Notes: generated by a model not told the origin, from the sequence alone. DNA of 64,000 bases from Caldovatus aquaticus (GCF_019458025.1 NZ_JAHZUY010000004.1:1-64000), one strand, 5' to 3'; numbered from the stretch's first letter, positions 38,409-47,502 are shown. Numbers and translations: made by a program.

Positions 38409-39203
38409 CTACCGCTCCCGCGCCAGCGCGCTCTCGTGCCAGCGGCGCAGCAGCCGGTGCTGCAGCAGGCCGAGCAGGGCGAACAGCGCGATGCCGCAGG
38501 CCGAGATCAGGGCGAGAGCGGCGAACATGCGCGGGATGCGGAGCTGGAACGAGGCCTCGAGGATGCGGAAGGCGAGCCCCGACCCCGACCCGCCGGCGCC
38601 GGCCACGAACTCCGCCACCACCGCCCCGATCAGGGCGAGCCCGCCGGCGACGCGCAGCCCGGCCAGGAAGAAGGGCAGGGCGGAGGGCAGCCGGAGCAGC
38701 CACAGCACCTGCCAGCGCGTCGCCCCGTAGAGGCGGAACAGGTCGGCGAGGTTGCGGTCGGCGGAGCGCAGGCCGAGAACCGTGTTGGAGAGGACCGGGA
38801 AGAAGGCGACGATCCAGGCGCAGATCAGCAGCGCCACCGTCACGTTGTCCACCCAGATCAGGATCAGCGGCGCGATGGCGACGATCGGCGTCACCTGCAG
38901 CACCACGGCGTAGGGGAACAGCGCCCGCTCCAGCCAGCGCGACTGCGCGAACAGCACCGCGAGCAGCCCGCCCACCAAGACGGCGGCGGCCAGCGCCAGC
39001 ACCGCGACCTCGAGCGTCACCAGGAGCGAGGCGGAGAGAAGCGGCCAGTCGGCGGCCAGCGCGCGGGCGACGGCGAGCGGGCCGGGCAGCACGTAGTCCG
39101 GCACCGCATAGGCCCGCACCAGCCCCTCCCACAGCGCCAGCACGCCGAGGCCGAGCAGCGCCGGCGCCGCCCGGCGCAGCGGACCCTCGTCGCCCCCGTT
39201 CAC
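38409..39203 (-). CDS. ABC transporter permease (NMT1/SsuC type)
   Basis: A 264-residue inner-membrane permease with six predicted helices. The BPD-type EAA loop reads RLYGATRWQVLWLLRLPSAL. It belongs to the SsuC/TauC/ThiX group. The GTG start at 39203 is coupled to the ATPase stop as GTGA. Last gene of the transporter operon and convergent with the CZB gene 21 bases away. Confidence 0.9.
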   Translation of the reverse strand: MNGGDEGPLRRAAPALLGLGVLALWEGLVRAYAVPDYVLPGPLAVARALAADWPLLSASLLVTLEVAVLALAAAVLVGGLLAVLFAQSRWLERALFPYAVVLQVTPIVAIAPLILIWVDNVTVALLICAWIVAFFPVLSNTVLGLRSADRNLADLFRLYGATRWQVLWLLRLPSALPFFLAGLRVAGGLALIGAVVAEFVAGAGGSGSGLAFRILEASFQLRIPRMFAALALISACGIALFALLGLLQHRLLRRWHESALARER

Positions 39204-40012
39204 GCCGCCCCCTCCGTCGCCGCGGCGAGCGCGTGCGAGGCCGCGCGGCACAGCGCGGCGTAGGCGGCGGAGGTGCGGTAGTCCGGCCCGCGCGGCAGCG
39301 GCGCGCCATCCTGGCGGAGCTCCGCCGCCACGCGGCCCGGCCGCGCCGACAGCACCGCGATGCGGGTCGAGAGATAGACGCTCTCGAACACCGAATGCGT
39401 CACGAACACCACCGTCACCCCGCTCTCCGCCCACAGCGCGAGCAGATCGTCGTTCAGCCGGTGGCGCGTCGGCTCGTCGAGCGCGGCGAAGGGCTCGTCC
39501 ATCAGGAGCAGCGAGGGCCGCGTCACCAGCGCCCGGGCGAGCGAGACCCGCATGCGCATGCCCCCCGACAGCTCGCGCGGCCAGGCGCGCTCGAAGCCGG
39601 CGAGCCCGACGCGGGCGAGGGCCGCCGCCGCGCGTGCCTCCGCCTCGGCGCGCGGCACGCCGGCCAGGCGCAGCGGCAGCCGCACATTGTCGAGCGCGCT
39701 CGCCCAGGGCATCAGGGTCGGGTCCTGGAAGACGAAGCCGATCTCGCGCCGACGCTCCTCGTGCCCCGGCGCCCAGGCGACGCGGCCGGCGGAGGGCGCC
39801 GCGAGCCCCGCGAGCAGCCGCAGCAGCGTGGACTTGCCGCAGCCGGAGGGGCCGAGCAGGGAGAGGAACTCCCCCGGCGCGATGTCGAGGTCCACGCCTG
39901 CCAGCGCGAGCGTGCCGCTGGCGAAGCGCTTGGCGACCCCGCGCAGCGCGACCAGCGGCGCCGCGGCCGCCGGCGCGTCCCCGCGCGGCGCGGGGGCGGC
40001 GAGCGCGGTCAC
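39200..40012 (-). CDS. ABC transporter ATPase (NMT1/SsuB type)
   Basis: A 270-residue nucleotide-binding subunit. Walker A GPSGCGKST, Q-loop FVFQDPTLMPW, signature ELSGGMRMRVSLARAL, Walker B LLLMDEPFAALDE and the switch His in VFVTHSVFESVYL are all intact. GTG start at 40012 overlaps the stop of the binding-protein gene by four bases; its own stop overlaps the permease start the same way. Confidence 0.93.
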   Translation of the reverse strand: MTALAAPAPRGDAPAAAAPLVALRGVAKRFASGTLALAGVDLDIAPGEFLSLLGPSGCGKSTLLRLLAGLAAPSAGRVAWAPGHEERRREIGFVFQDPTLMPWASALDNVRLPLRLAGVPRAEAEARAAAALARVGLAGFERAWPRELSGGMRMRVSLARALVTRPSLLLMDEPFAALDEPTRHRLNDDLLALWAESGVTVVFVTHSVFESVYLSTRIAVLSARPGRVAAELRQDGAPLPRGPDYRTSAAYAALCRAASHALAAATEGAA

Positions 40013-41055
40013 GCCCGGCCGATCCCCTTGTTGACGAAATCGAGCGCGAAGGCGCGCCGCCAGTCGAGGTCCTGCGGCAGCACGCCGACCGTGGCGACGG
40101 CGCGATAGAAGCGCTCCCAGCGCGCCTCCGTCATGGCGCCGATGCCGAGCGTCAGCGCGTCGCCGGAGCGCACGATGCCGGCTTCCTTCATCATCCGCGT
40201 GCCGTAGGCGATCAGGTCGTCGGTCATCTCCGGGTTGTCGCGCTTGATCAGCGCGTTGGCCCCGCTCGTGTCGAAGCCGCCCGCCGGGCCCTTGAGGTAC
40301 TGGTCCCAGCCCTCGAGCGTGGCATCCATGAAGCGCGCGATCACCTCGCGCCGCTCCACCATGGTGCGGCGGCCGATGTGGATGGTGGTGCCGTAGTTCT
40401 CGAAGCCGGCGTCGTGGATCAGCAGCGTCACCGGCTCCACCCCGGCCTTGCGGATCGAATAGGGCTCGCTGCCCAGGTAGCCCTGCTGGATCAGCATCCG
40501 GTCGGCGAGGAACGGCTGCAGGTTGAAGGTGTAGGGACGCACCTGCTCGTCGCGCAGCCCGTACTTGTCGCGGAGGAAGGGCCACCAGGTGGCGCGCGCC
40601 TGCGTGCCGAGCAGCAGGGTGCGGCCGCGCAGCGACTCGAAGCCGGTCACGCCGGTGTCCGGGTGCGCGATCAGCACCTGCATGTCCTTCTGGAAGATCG
40701 CGCCGATGCAGAGGAAGGGCAGGTTCTCGCGCACGAAGTAGAGCGCCTCGATGCCGTTCGACATCGCCATGTCCACCCGCCCGCCGAGCAGGAGCTGCGC
40801 CGGGTTGAGCTGCGGTCCGCCCTGCCGCAGCTCGACCTCCAGCCCCCTGGCGCGGTAGAGGCCCGCAGCCTGCGCCTGGTAGAAGCCGCCATGCTCGGCC
40901 TGGGCGCGCCAGTTGGTGAGGAAGCTCACCCGGTCGCGCCGCGGCTGCGCCCGCGCCGGTCCCGCCGGCACCAGGAGCGGCGCCCCGGCGCCGAGCAGGC
41001 CGAGCGCCGCCCGGCGCGAGACCACGTAGCGGATGCGGCGGCCGCCTTGCGTCAT
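40009..41055 (-). CDS. NMT1/THI5-like ABC substrate-binding protein
   Basis: A 348-residue periplasmic binding protein. The N terminus has a Tat-like VSRRAALGLLGAG signal ending near PARAQ. The mature part opens VSFLTNWRAQAEHGGFYQAQ, typical of the NMT1/THI5 group (thiamine pyrimidine precursor, taurine, sulfonate or riboflavin binders). No TPP or FMN riboswitch was found, so the ligand is open. AGGGGG precedes the ATG. Confidence 0.88.
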   Translation of the reverse strand: MTQGGRRIRYVVSRRAALGLLGAGAPLLVPAGPARAQPRRDRVSFLTNWRAQAEHGGFYQAQAAGLYRARGLEVELRQGGPQLNPAQLLLGGRVDMAMSNGIEALYFVRENLPFLCIGAIFQKDMQVLIAHPDTGVTGFESLRGRTLLLGTQARATWWPFLRDKYGLRDEQVRPYTFNLQPFLADRMLIQQGYLGSEPYSIRKAGVEPVTLLIHDAGFENYGTTIHIGRRTMVERREVIARFMDATLEGWDQYLKGPAGGFDTSGANALIKRDNPEMTDDLIAYGTRMMKEAGIVRSGDALTLGIGAMTEARWERFYRAVATVGVLPQDLDWRRAFALDFVNKGIGRA

Positions 41056-41114
41056 CGTCGTTTCCCCCTTGCCCATGAGCGCCGCGACCGGCATGGCGCG
41101 CGCGGCGCGAGCCT

Positions 41115-41606
41115 TCAGCCCGCGCCGCGACGCCGGCGGAATGGCAGCAGCAGCACGCCGGTCCCGAGGCCCCAGGCGCCGTTGATCACGGTGCTGCGCC
41201 ACCAGCGGTTCGGGTCCCAGCCGCCCATCAGCGGCTGGCCGCGCAGCGCCGCCACCACGGTGAAGCCCGCCAGCACGCACGCGACGGCGCCGACCAGGAA
41301 TCCGACGAGCACCGGGTTCCAGGCCGGCCGCATCCACAGGATGGCGGCGACCGCCACGCCCCACACCCCGCCCCAGAAGGCGAGGCTGTAGATCTGCGGC
41401 ACGCCGAGGGGCGGCACCGGACGCAGCGGGAAGGGCGCATTCGCCAGCACCCCGGCCGCGTGCAGCAGCCAGATCGCCCCCTGGTGGAACACCAGCACGG
41501 AGAGAAATCCCGCGGCGAAGCCGAGCATCAGGAACGGCCCGAGGCCGGCCCGTCCCCGGCCGCCGCGCGCCACGACCGCCTGTTGGCCCGTGCATGCGTC
41601 GTTCAT
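41115..41606 (-). CDS. Small inner-membrane protein leading the ABC operon
   Basis: I do not recognise a named family. The 163-residue product has four hydrophobic segments (about 25-50, 68-90, 95-120, 140-155), a polar N terminus (MNDACTGQQAVVARGG) and an Arg-rich C terminus, so it is an integral membrane protein. GGGAG is placed eight bases before the ATG. The binding-protein gene starts 59 bases downstream, so it is probably first in the transporter operon and may be an accessory membrane component. Divergent from the ThDP enzyme over 150 bases. Confidence 0.7.
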   Translation of the reverse strand: MNDACTGQQAVVARGGRGRAGLGPFLMLGFAAGFLSVLVFHQGAIWLLHAAGVLANAPFPLRPVPPLGVPQIYSLAFWGGVWGVAVAAILWMRPAWNPVLVGFLVGAVACVLAGFTVVAALRGQPLMGGWDPNRWWRSTVINGAWGLGTGVLLLPFRRRRGAG

Positions 41607-41756
41607 GCCGCCGCTCCCGCGCCGCTGCCCGCGTCGGCGCGACGATGCCGAGCCCGGAAGGGGGCCGCAAGCGCCTCGCGGCGCCGCCCCGGCTTGCGGC
41701 CAGGCTCCGGCCCCGCCACCCTGCGCCCCCGGCCGCCAGCGCCAGAGGAGAACACG

Positions 41757-43298
41757 GTGAACGGAGCCGAGAGCCTTGTCCACACCCTGCTCGGCAGCGG
41801 GGTGGATGTCTGCTTCGCCAATCCCGGCACGAGCGAGATGCACTTCGTCGCCGCGCTCGACCGCATCCCGGGGATGCGCTGCGTGCTCGGCCTGCAGGAG
41901 AACGTCGTCACCGGCGCCGCCGACGGCTACTGGCGCATGGCGCGCAAGCCGGCGGCGACGCTGCTGCATTGCGGCCCCGGCCTCGCCAACGGCCTCGCCG
42001 GCCTGCACGACGCGCGGCGGGCGCGCAGCGGCATCGTCAACATCATCGGCGACCAGGCGACCTATCACCGCCCGCACGACGCGCCGCTCACCGCCGACAC
42101 CGAGGGCTGGGCGCGCGGCGTCTCGGCCTGGGTGCGCACCTCGGCGACCGCGGCCGAGGTCGGCGCCGACGCCGCGGTGGCGGTGCAGGTCGCGCGCACC
42201 GCGCCGGGCCAGGTGGCGAGCCTGATCCTGCCTTCCGACAGCTCGTGGAACGAGGGCGGGGCGGTCGCGCCGGCGCTGCCGGTTCCCGCCGTCCCGCAGG
42301 CCGATCCGCACGCGGTCGAGACCGCGGCGCGCGTGCTGCGGGAGAAGCGGAACGTGCTGCTCCTGCTCGGCGGCATGGCGCTGACGGAGGGCGCGCAGCG
42401 CCAGGCGCAGCGCATCGCCGGCGCGACCGGAGCGCGGCTGATGTGCGAGGGCTCCAATCCCCGCATCCAGCGCGGCCGCGGCCGCCTGCCGCTCGAGCGC
42501 GTGCCCTACGTCGTCGAGCAGGCGGTCGCCGCGCTGGGGTGGGTGGAGCACCTGATCCTGGTCAACGCCAGGGCCCCGGTCGGCTTCTTCGGCTATCCCG
42601 GCAAGCCTTCGCTCCTCTACCCGCCGGGCGCCGGCGTGCATGTGCTGACGCGCGTCGAGCAGGACGCCGAGGAGGCGCTGCGCGCGCTCGCCGACGCGCT
42701 CGGCGCGCCGCGCCAGGCGCCGATGCCCGATCCCGGCCCGCGGCCGGAGCCCCTGCGCGGCCCGCTCTCGCCCGAGGGCCTTGCCCGCACCGTCGCCGCC
42801 GTGATGCCGGAGGAGGCGATCGTCGTGGACGAGTCGGTCAGCTACGGCCGCGGCTTCTTCCCCCACACCCACGCCGCGCCGCCGCACGACTGGCTGCAGA
42901 ATTGCGGCGGCGCCATCGGCTACGGCCCGCCGGTCGCGGTGGGCGCGGCGATCGGCGCGCCGGGGCGGCGGGTGATCGCGCTGCAGGCCGACGGCTCGGC
43001 GATGTACGCCGTGCAGGCGCTCTGGACCCAGGCGCGCGAGAGGCTGCCGGTCACCACCCTGCTGCTCTCCAACCGCAAGTACCAGATCCTGCTCGGCGAG
43101 TACCGCAACGTCGGCGCCAATCCGGGGCGGACGGCGCTCGACATGCTCGACCTCGGCAACCCGGACATCGGCTGGGTGCAGCTCGCCAACGGGATGGGCG
43201 TGGAGGCGGCGCAGGCGAGCACCCTCGAGGCCTGCGCCGACCTGATGGCGCAGTCCTTCGCCCGCAACGGCCCGTTCCTGATCGAGCTGCTGATCTGA
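41757..43298 (+). CDS. Acetolactate-synthase-like ThDP-dependent enzyme
   Basis: A 513-residue ThDP enzyme: N-terminal PYR domain with CFANPGTSEMHFVAAL and LQENVVTGAADGYWRM (catalytic Glu), central domain, C-terminal PP domain with the ThDP motif as ADGSAMY followed by LLLSNRKYQIL. It is shorter than true acetolactate synthase (about 570) and lacks an adjacent regulatory subunit, so decarboxylase or carboligase activity on another 2-keto acid is as likely. The GTG start is favoured by AGAGGAG six bases upstream. Confidence 0.85.
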   Translation: MNGAESLVHTLLGSGVDVCFANPGTSEMHFVAALDRIPGMRCVLGLQENVVTGAADGYWRMARKPAATLLHCGPGLANGLAGLHDARRARSGIVNIIGDQATYHRPHDAPLTADTEGWARGVSAWVRTSATAAEVGADAAVAVQVARTAPGQVASLILPSDSSWNEGGAVAPALPVPAVPQADPHAVETAARVLREKRNVLLLLGGMALTEGAQRQAQRIAGATGARLMCEGSNPRIQRGRGRLPLERVPYVVEQAVAALGWVEHLILVNARAPVGFFGYPGKPSLLYPPGAGVHVLTRVEQDAEEALRALADALGAPRQAPMPDPGPRPEPLRGPLSPEGLARTVAAVMPEEAIVVDESVSYGRGFFPHTHAAPPHDWLQNCGGAIGYGPPVAVGAAIGAPGRRVIALQADGSAMYAVQALWTQARERLPVTTLLLSNRKYQILLGEYRNVGANPGRTALDMLDLGNPDIGWVQLANGMGVEAAQASTLEACADLMAQSFARNGPFLIELLI

Positions 43299-43595
43299 GG
43301 AGGAGCGGAGGCGACGGTGCGCTCGCCTGCTCCGGCCGAAATCCGCCCGCGCGCGGTGCGCATATCGCCGCGGTAGCCGCACGGCGCGGCCGCCTGCGCG
43401 TCCCCGTGCTCCGCGCGCGGGGAGCCCCAGCCGGCCGCTGTCCGCTGGACCGGCCTCGCAGTGTGCGGGCGGTGGATGTGGGGCCCGCCGAGGACGCCGA
43501 AGCGCGCTTGCCCTCCCCGACCTCCTGCGAGAGGCTCCGGCGGACGCCCCGGCCCGCCGCCGGCGGCCTTCGGGCGAGGAGGGGAGGGACCCGGC

Positions 43596-44369
43596 ATGGA
43601 CCTGGACCTGCGCGGCAAGCGCGTGCTCGTCACCGGCGCGTCGAAGGGCATCGGCCTCGCCTGCGCCGAGGCCTTCGCGGCCGAGGGTTGCGACCTGACC
43701 CTCGCGGCGCGCGATGCCGCGGCGCTGGAGAGGGCGGCCGCCGGCCTGCGCGGCCGGCACAATGTCGGCGTCGCCGTCCACGCCGCCGACCTCTCCGACG
43801 CTGCGGCGCGCCACAGGCTGCACGCGGCGCATCCGGAGGTCGACGTGCTGGTCAACAACGCCGGCGCCATCCCCGGCGGCACGCTGCACGACATCCCGCT
43901 CGCGCGCTGGGAAGAGGCCTGGCGGCTCAAGGTGTTCGGCTACATCCACCTGACGCAGCTCTACCTGCCGGCGATGGAGGCGCGCGGCACGGGCGTCATC
44001 CTCAACATCATCGGCATGGCGGGACGCGCGCCGCGGGCCGACTACATCTGCGGCGCCGCCGGCAACGCGGCGCTGATCGCCTTCACCAACGCGCTGGGCG
44101 CGCGCAGCGTGGACCACGGCGTGCGCGTCCTCGGCATCAATCCCGCCGGCACGCGCACGGAACGCTACGAGACGCTGGCGAGGGCGCGCGCGAAAAGCCG
44201 CTTCGGCGACGAGAGCCGCTGGCGCGAGCTGCTGACCAACCTCCCCTTCGGCCGTCCGGCGGAGCCCGCGGAGATCGCCGACCTCGCCGTCTATCTCGCC
44301 TCGGCGCGCGCCGGCTACCTGAGCGGGACGGTGGTGGACGCCGACGGCGGCGGGCAGTTCCGCGGCTGA
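43596..44369 (+). CDS. SDR-family protein lacking the catalytic Ser and Lys
   Basis: A 257-residue Rossmann-fold protein. Cofactor binding looks intact (VLVTGASKGIGLA, LVNNAGAIPGG). At the active site the usual Ser position reads NIIGMAG (Gly140). Tyr150 is present, but Tyr-x3-Lys is replaced by a loop three residues longer, YICGAAGNAAL, placing Asn157 where Lys would be. I believe this pattern marks an SDR subgroup of unknown chemistry, so reduction by the classical mechanism is unlikely. GGGGAGGG precedes the ATG. Same strand as the ThDP enzyme, 297 bases downstream. Confidence 0.85.
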   Translation: MDLDLRGKRVLVTGASKGIGLACAEAFAAEGCDLTLAARDAAALERAAAGLRGRHNVGVAVHAADLSDAAARHRLHAAHPEVDVLVNNAGAIPGGTLHDIPLARWEEAWRLKVFGYIHLTQLYLPAMEARGTGVILNIIGMAGRAPRADYICGAAGNAALIAFTNALGARSVDHGVRVLGINPAGTRTERYETLARARAKSRFGDESRWRELLTNLPFGRPAEPAEIADLAVYLASARAGYLSGTVVDADGGGQFRG

Positions 44370-44767
44370 CGCCGTTTCCGCGCGGCGGCGCCTGCGGCAA
44401 CCGCGCCACTCTGCCGCTGCCCCACGGACCCGGCGGCGCGGCTGTTTCGCGCTGCCTAGGCCTCCTCGCGACGCCGCTGCCCGAGGCACTGGCGCTCGCC
44501 GGTCGCGCATCCGCCCGCCTCGCCCCACTGCAACGGGCCGAAGAGGCGCGCGGGTGGTGCCGCCTTCCCGGCCGGGTGGGCGCCCCCGTACCGAACCGCC
44601 GGCGCTCACCCGCCACGACGGCCTTGTCGGGCGAGGTGCGCCCTCCGGCCCGGCTTCGCCGCGCCCCCTGCGGCAAGGCCGGCGCGCGCGGTTCCGGTTG
44701 CGGCGCCGGCGAAAACAGACCACATCCGTCGGGCATCTTCCGACCGGACCCCAGGGCCAGGACCGCC
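44370..44767. other. 398-base gap without a gene
   Basis: No credible coding sequence on either strand; frames here are low-complexity Arg/Pro/Ala. No tRNA, clear promoter hexamers or long hairpin were found. It precedes the Nfu gene and presumably contains its promoter. Confidence 0.5.
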
Positions 44768-45334
44768 ATGTTCATCGAGACCGAGAGCACCCCCAACCCC
44801 GCCACGCTGAAGTTCCTCCCCGGGCGGGAGGTCATGGGCGCCGGCCGCGGCACCGCCGACTTCACCGACGCTGCCGAGGCGGCCGCCCGCTCGCCGCTCG
44901 CCGAGCGCATCTTCCGCGTGGGCGACGTGGCGCGGGTCTTCCTCGGCGACGACTTCATCACCGTCACCAAGACGGAGGCGGCCGACTGGCAGGCGCTGAA
45001 GCCGCGCGTGCTCGGCGCCATCATGGAGCACTTCCTCTCCGGCGCCCCGGTGTTCGAGGGCGCGGAGGACGCGGCCGCGGAGGACTACGACCCGGCCGAT
45101 GCCGAGATCGTCGAGCAGATCAAGGATCTGCTCGATACGCGGGTGCGGCCGGCGGTGGCGGGCGACGGCGGGGACATCATCTTCCGCGGCTATCGCAACG
45201 GCATCGTGCGCCTGCACCTGCAGGGCGCCTGCGCCGGTTGCCCCTCCTCGCGCGCCACGCTGCGCCACGGCGTCGAGACCATGCTGCGCCACTACGTGCC
45301 GGAAGTGGTGGCGGTGGAGCAGGTGGAGGCCTGA
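44768..45334 (+). CDS. Nfu-type Fe-S cluster scaffold
   Basis: A 188-residue NifU-family protein that carries an Fe-S cluster to target enzymes. Residues 1-87 are the Nfu N-terminal domain (MFIETESTPNPATLKFLPGR); the C-terminal NifU domain has the cluster-binding CxxC in LQGACAGCPSS. This two-domain form is the standard alphaproteobacterial and mitochondrial NFU1 type. No isc or suf genes are adjacent. Confidence 0.94.
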   Translation: MFIETESTPNPATLKFLPGREVMGAGRGTADFTDAAEAAARSPLAERIFRVGDVARVFLGDDFITVTKTEAADWQALKPRVLGAIMEHFLSGAPVFEGAEDAAAEDYDPADAEIVEQIKDLLDTRVRPAVAGDGGDIIFRGYRNGIVRLHLQGACAGCPSSRATLRHGVETMLRHYVPEVVAVEQVEA

Positions 45335-45383
45335 CGCCGCGCCGGGCGGTGCCGACCGGCCGCGGGCCGGGCCCGGAGCCGGT

Positions 45384-45412
45384 TTGGTGCGCGCCCCGCC
45401 TTGCGCTATCGC
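45384..45412 (+). promoter_or_regulatory. Candidate promoter of the nitroreductase-family gene
   Basis: TTGGTG (45384-45389), a 17-base spacer and TATCGC (45407-45412) end 37 bases before the ATG at 45450. Predicted from sequence only. Confidence 0.35.
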
Positions 45413-45449
45413 TCGCGGTGCCTGCCGCCCCTGAGACGGAGCCCGCCCG

Positions 45450-46055
45450 ATGCTCGACCTCCCCGGCGCGATCGAGGACAGCGCGCTGGACATCCTGTTC
45501 CGTGCCGCGCGCACCCACTATCGCTGGACCCCGCGCCGCATCCCGGACCGCGTGCTGCAGGAGATCTACGACACGCTGAAGTGGGGCCCGACGAGCGCCA
45601 ATTCCTCGCCCGGACGCTTCGTCTTCGTCCGCACGCCGGAGGGCAAGGCGAGGCTCAAGCCGGCGCTCTCGCCCGGCAACGTCGAGAAGACGATGACCGC
45701 GCCGGTCACGGTGATCGTCGCCGCCGACGAGGCCTTCCACGAGAAGCTGCCGGCGCTGTTCCCGCACGCGCCGGACGCGCGCGACTGGTTCGCCCGCCAT
45801 CCCGCGCTCGCCGAGGACACGGCGACGCGCAACGCGATCCTGCAGGGCGCCTACCTGATCCTGGCCGCGCGCGCCCTCGGCCTCGACGCCGGGCCGATGA
45901 GCGGCTTCGACCGGGCGACGGTGGACGAGCTGTTCCTCGCCGGCACCGGCTGGCGGAGCAACTTCCTGGTCAATCTCGGCTATGCCGACAAGACGGCGCC
46001 GCTGCCCCCGCGCCTGCCGCGCCTTTCCTTCGAGGAGGCGTGCCGGCTGGAATAG
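45450..46055 (+). CDS. RutE/HadB-type nitroreductase-family reductase
   Basis: A 201-residue flavin reductase of the malonic-semialdehyde reductase type. Typical segments are [16 protein letters not shown] (FMN binding), [26 protein letters not shown] and the C-terminal [10 protein letters not shown]. RutE reduces malonic semialdehyde in uracil catabolism, but no other rut genes are near, so another aldehyde, quinone or nitro compound may be the substrate. GGAG lies eight bases before the ATG. Confidence 0.88.
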   Translation: MLDLPGAIEDSALDILFRAARTHYRWTPRRIPDRVLQEIYDTLKWGPTSANSSPGRFVFVRTPEGKARLKPALSPGNVEKTMTAPVTVIVAADEAFHEKLPALFPHAPDARDWFARHPALAEDTATRNAILQGAYLILAARALGLDAGPMSGFDRATVDELFLAGTGWRSNFLVNLGYADKTAPLPPRLPRLSFEEACRLE

Positions 46056-47154
46056 GCGCGCGCTGGCCGCAGCGGCGCTCGACCCCGCGCGACGCGCCGT
46101 CTGAGCGGCTCGCAGGCGGCCGGCACCTGCCTTGCGCGCCCAGCTGGGCAGGAACGCCTCCGAGGCGGCGGCGTCGCGGCGGTTGGTCAGCGGGGCTCGG
46201 TGCGGGGGGGGGGGGGGGGAAGCCGCACCCTGCCGGCGGCCCGCGCGACCGTTCGCAGGGCGCGCCGCCGCGGCCGCGGAGCACCGCCACAAGGGCGGCG
46301 TTGAACGCCTCGGCCGCTTCGTAGGCCACCCAGTGGCCGGCGCCGGGGATCACGCGGATCGCCGCCGACGGGCGCAGTTCGCGCAGCAGCGCGAGGCGCA
46401 GGTGCAGGTTGGGCCAGGCGATCGCGTCGCGCTCCCCGTAGATGGCGGCGAGCGGGGCGCTGGCCCGGGCGATGGCGTCGCGCAGCACCGGCGTGTGGGC
46501 GAGCGGGCGGCTGCGCAGCCGGGCGTGCACCGTGTTCCACTCCTGGATGACGAGGGCGAGCGCATCGATCCGTGCGGGATCGGCGAACATCAACGAGGCG
46601 AGATTGAAGCGGTGCGCCGCGACGCGCGCCCCGCCTTGCTTGTCACGCACTTTCTCGAGCGGCGTGTGGCCGCGCGGCAGGCCGAGCGCCCCGGCGCCGA
46701 CAATGGTCAGGCTCCGCACCCGCTCGCCCTCGGCGGCGGCGACGTGGCCGGCGATGTTGGCGCCGTAGGAGAATCCGACAAGGTCGTAGCGCGCCGTCGC
46801 GCCGAGCAGCGCGCGCAGGCCGGCGGCGACGACCGCGGCGCTGTCGCCAGGCCCAGACGGAGACGGCGGCATGGCGGACTCGCCGAGGCCAGGAAGATCG
46901 GGGGCCAGCACGAGGCGACTGCGCGCGAAATGGGCGACGTTGCGGACCCAGTGGCGCCAGGATCCGGACCCGCCGTGAAGCAGCACCAGCGGCGGCCCCT
47001 CGCCCCAGGCGCGCCAGACCATGCGGCCCTCTCCGCAGGGCGTCTCGTGGCGCCGCGCCGCGGCGTCGAGCCGGGCCAGAACCGCCTCCGCCTCCTCCGC
47101 GCCGGTAGTCTCTCCGGCTTCCGCCGCCAGCCGGGACAAGGCGGGAGCCTCCAT
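45970..47154 (-). CDS. Alpha/beta hydrolase with 3' end set by a poly-G tract
   Basis: As read, 394 residues, but only about 1-297 look like a hydrolase: oxyanion segment [14 protein letters not shown], nucleophile elbow [11 protein letters not shown], acid in YGERDAIAW, His in [10 protein letters not shown]. It resembles BchO-like or ring-cleavage hydrolases. After residue 311 the frame crosses a run of 16 G (46204-46219), giving a Pro run and an unconserved basic tail that overlaps the end of the nitroreductase gene by 86 bases. With 17 or 14 G the frame would stop at 46187, near residue 322. An assembly error or slippage at the tract is likely; the core gene is sound. Confidence 0.75.
   Translation of the reverse strand: MEAPALSRLAAEAGETTGAEEAEAVLARLDAAARRHETPCGEGRMVWRAWGEGPPLVLLHGGSGSWRHWVRNVAHFARSRLVLAPDLPGLGESAMPPSPSGPGDSAAVVAAGLRALLGATARYDLVGFSYGANIAGHVAAAEGERVRSLTIVGAGALGLPRGHTPLEKVRDKQGGARVAAHRFNLASLMFADPARIDALALVIQEWNTVHARLRSRPLAHTPVLRDAIARASAPLAAIYGERDAIAWPNLHLRLALLRELRPSAAIRVIPGAGHWVAYEAAEAFNAALVAVLRGRGGAPCERSRGPPAGCGFPPPPPAPSPADQPPRRRRLGGVPAQLGAQGRCRPPASRSDGASRGVERRCGQRAPIPAGTPPRRKGAAGAGAAAPSCRHSRD
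46204..46219. repeat. 16-base homopolymeric G run
   Basis: Sixteen consecutive G on the plus strand (C on the coding strand) within the 3' part of the hydrolase gene. Such a tract is prone to replication slippage and to sequencing-length error. Its length decides between stops at 45970 and 46187. Confidence 0.95.
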
Positions 47155-47248
47155 GGCGTTCGCTCTCCATCCTCTACGCCCCGCGCAGGGGCGCCGACGC
47201 CCTTAGGACGAGGCGCGCGCCCGGGCAATCCCGGGCACACGGCGCGCC

Positions 47249-47271
47249 ATGCCCGCCGTGCGCCTGGGGGG
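47249..47271. repeat. Direct repeat copy 1
   Basis: Unit ATGCCCGCCGTGCGCCT plus six G. Here the unit sits inside a 7-base inverted repeat, CATGCCC (47248-47254) with GGGCATG (47270-47276), able to form a hairpin with a 15-base loop. Confidence 0.85.
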
Positions 47272-47308
47272 GCATGCCACGACCACTTGGCAGCCGCCGA
47301 GCGCGTGA

Positions 47309-47331
47309 ATGCCCGCCGTGCGCCTGGGGGG
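47309..47331. repeat. Direct repeat copy 2
   Basis: Identical 23-base unit exactly 60 bases downstream of copy 1. The flanking inverted repeat is imperfect here (ATGCCC versus GGGCGCAT). Could be a dispersed extragenic element. Confidence 0.85.
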
Positions 47332-47502
47332 CGCATGCACCGATCCCCTCGATTAGGCGAGGCGCATCGGCCGGAACGACGCCGCCCGGGCCGTTCGGCG
47401 GGCCTGTCCTGCCGTGCGCCTGCTTGCGCCGAAGACGCGCCGCCGTCAGCATCGCTCCGGCCCGCGCCCGGGGCGCGCCCCGCACGCCCTCCAGGATCCG
47501 AG

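Larger units (their letters stand above)
47155..47502. other. 348-base gap with two copies of a 23-base repeat
   Basis: The divergent region between the hydrolase and the FAD dehydrogenase. It holds two identical 23-base units (listed separately) and a partial third core, TGCCGTGCGCCTG, near 47409. No convincing gene; one minus-strand frame reads the repeat as PQAHGGH but has no start site support. Confidence 0.55.

Noticed and set aside
41607-41756. TPP riboswitch ahead of the NMT1-type ABC operon
   Set aside because: The conserved CTGAGA and ACC-TGATC elements were looked for on the minus strand and not found.
47174-47485. 103-codon minus-strand frame containing PQAHGGH twice
   Set aside because: The repeated heptapeptide is just the 23-base DNA repeat translated; no ribosome-binding site and no other protein-like features.
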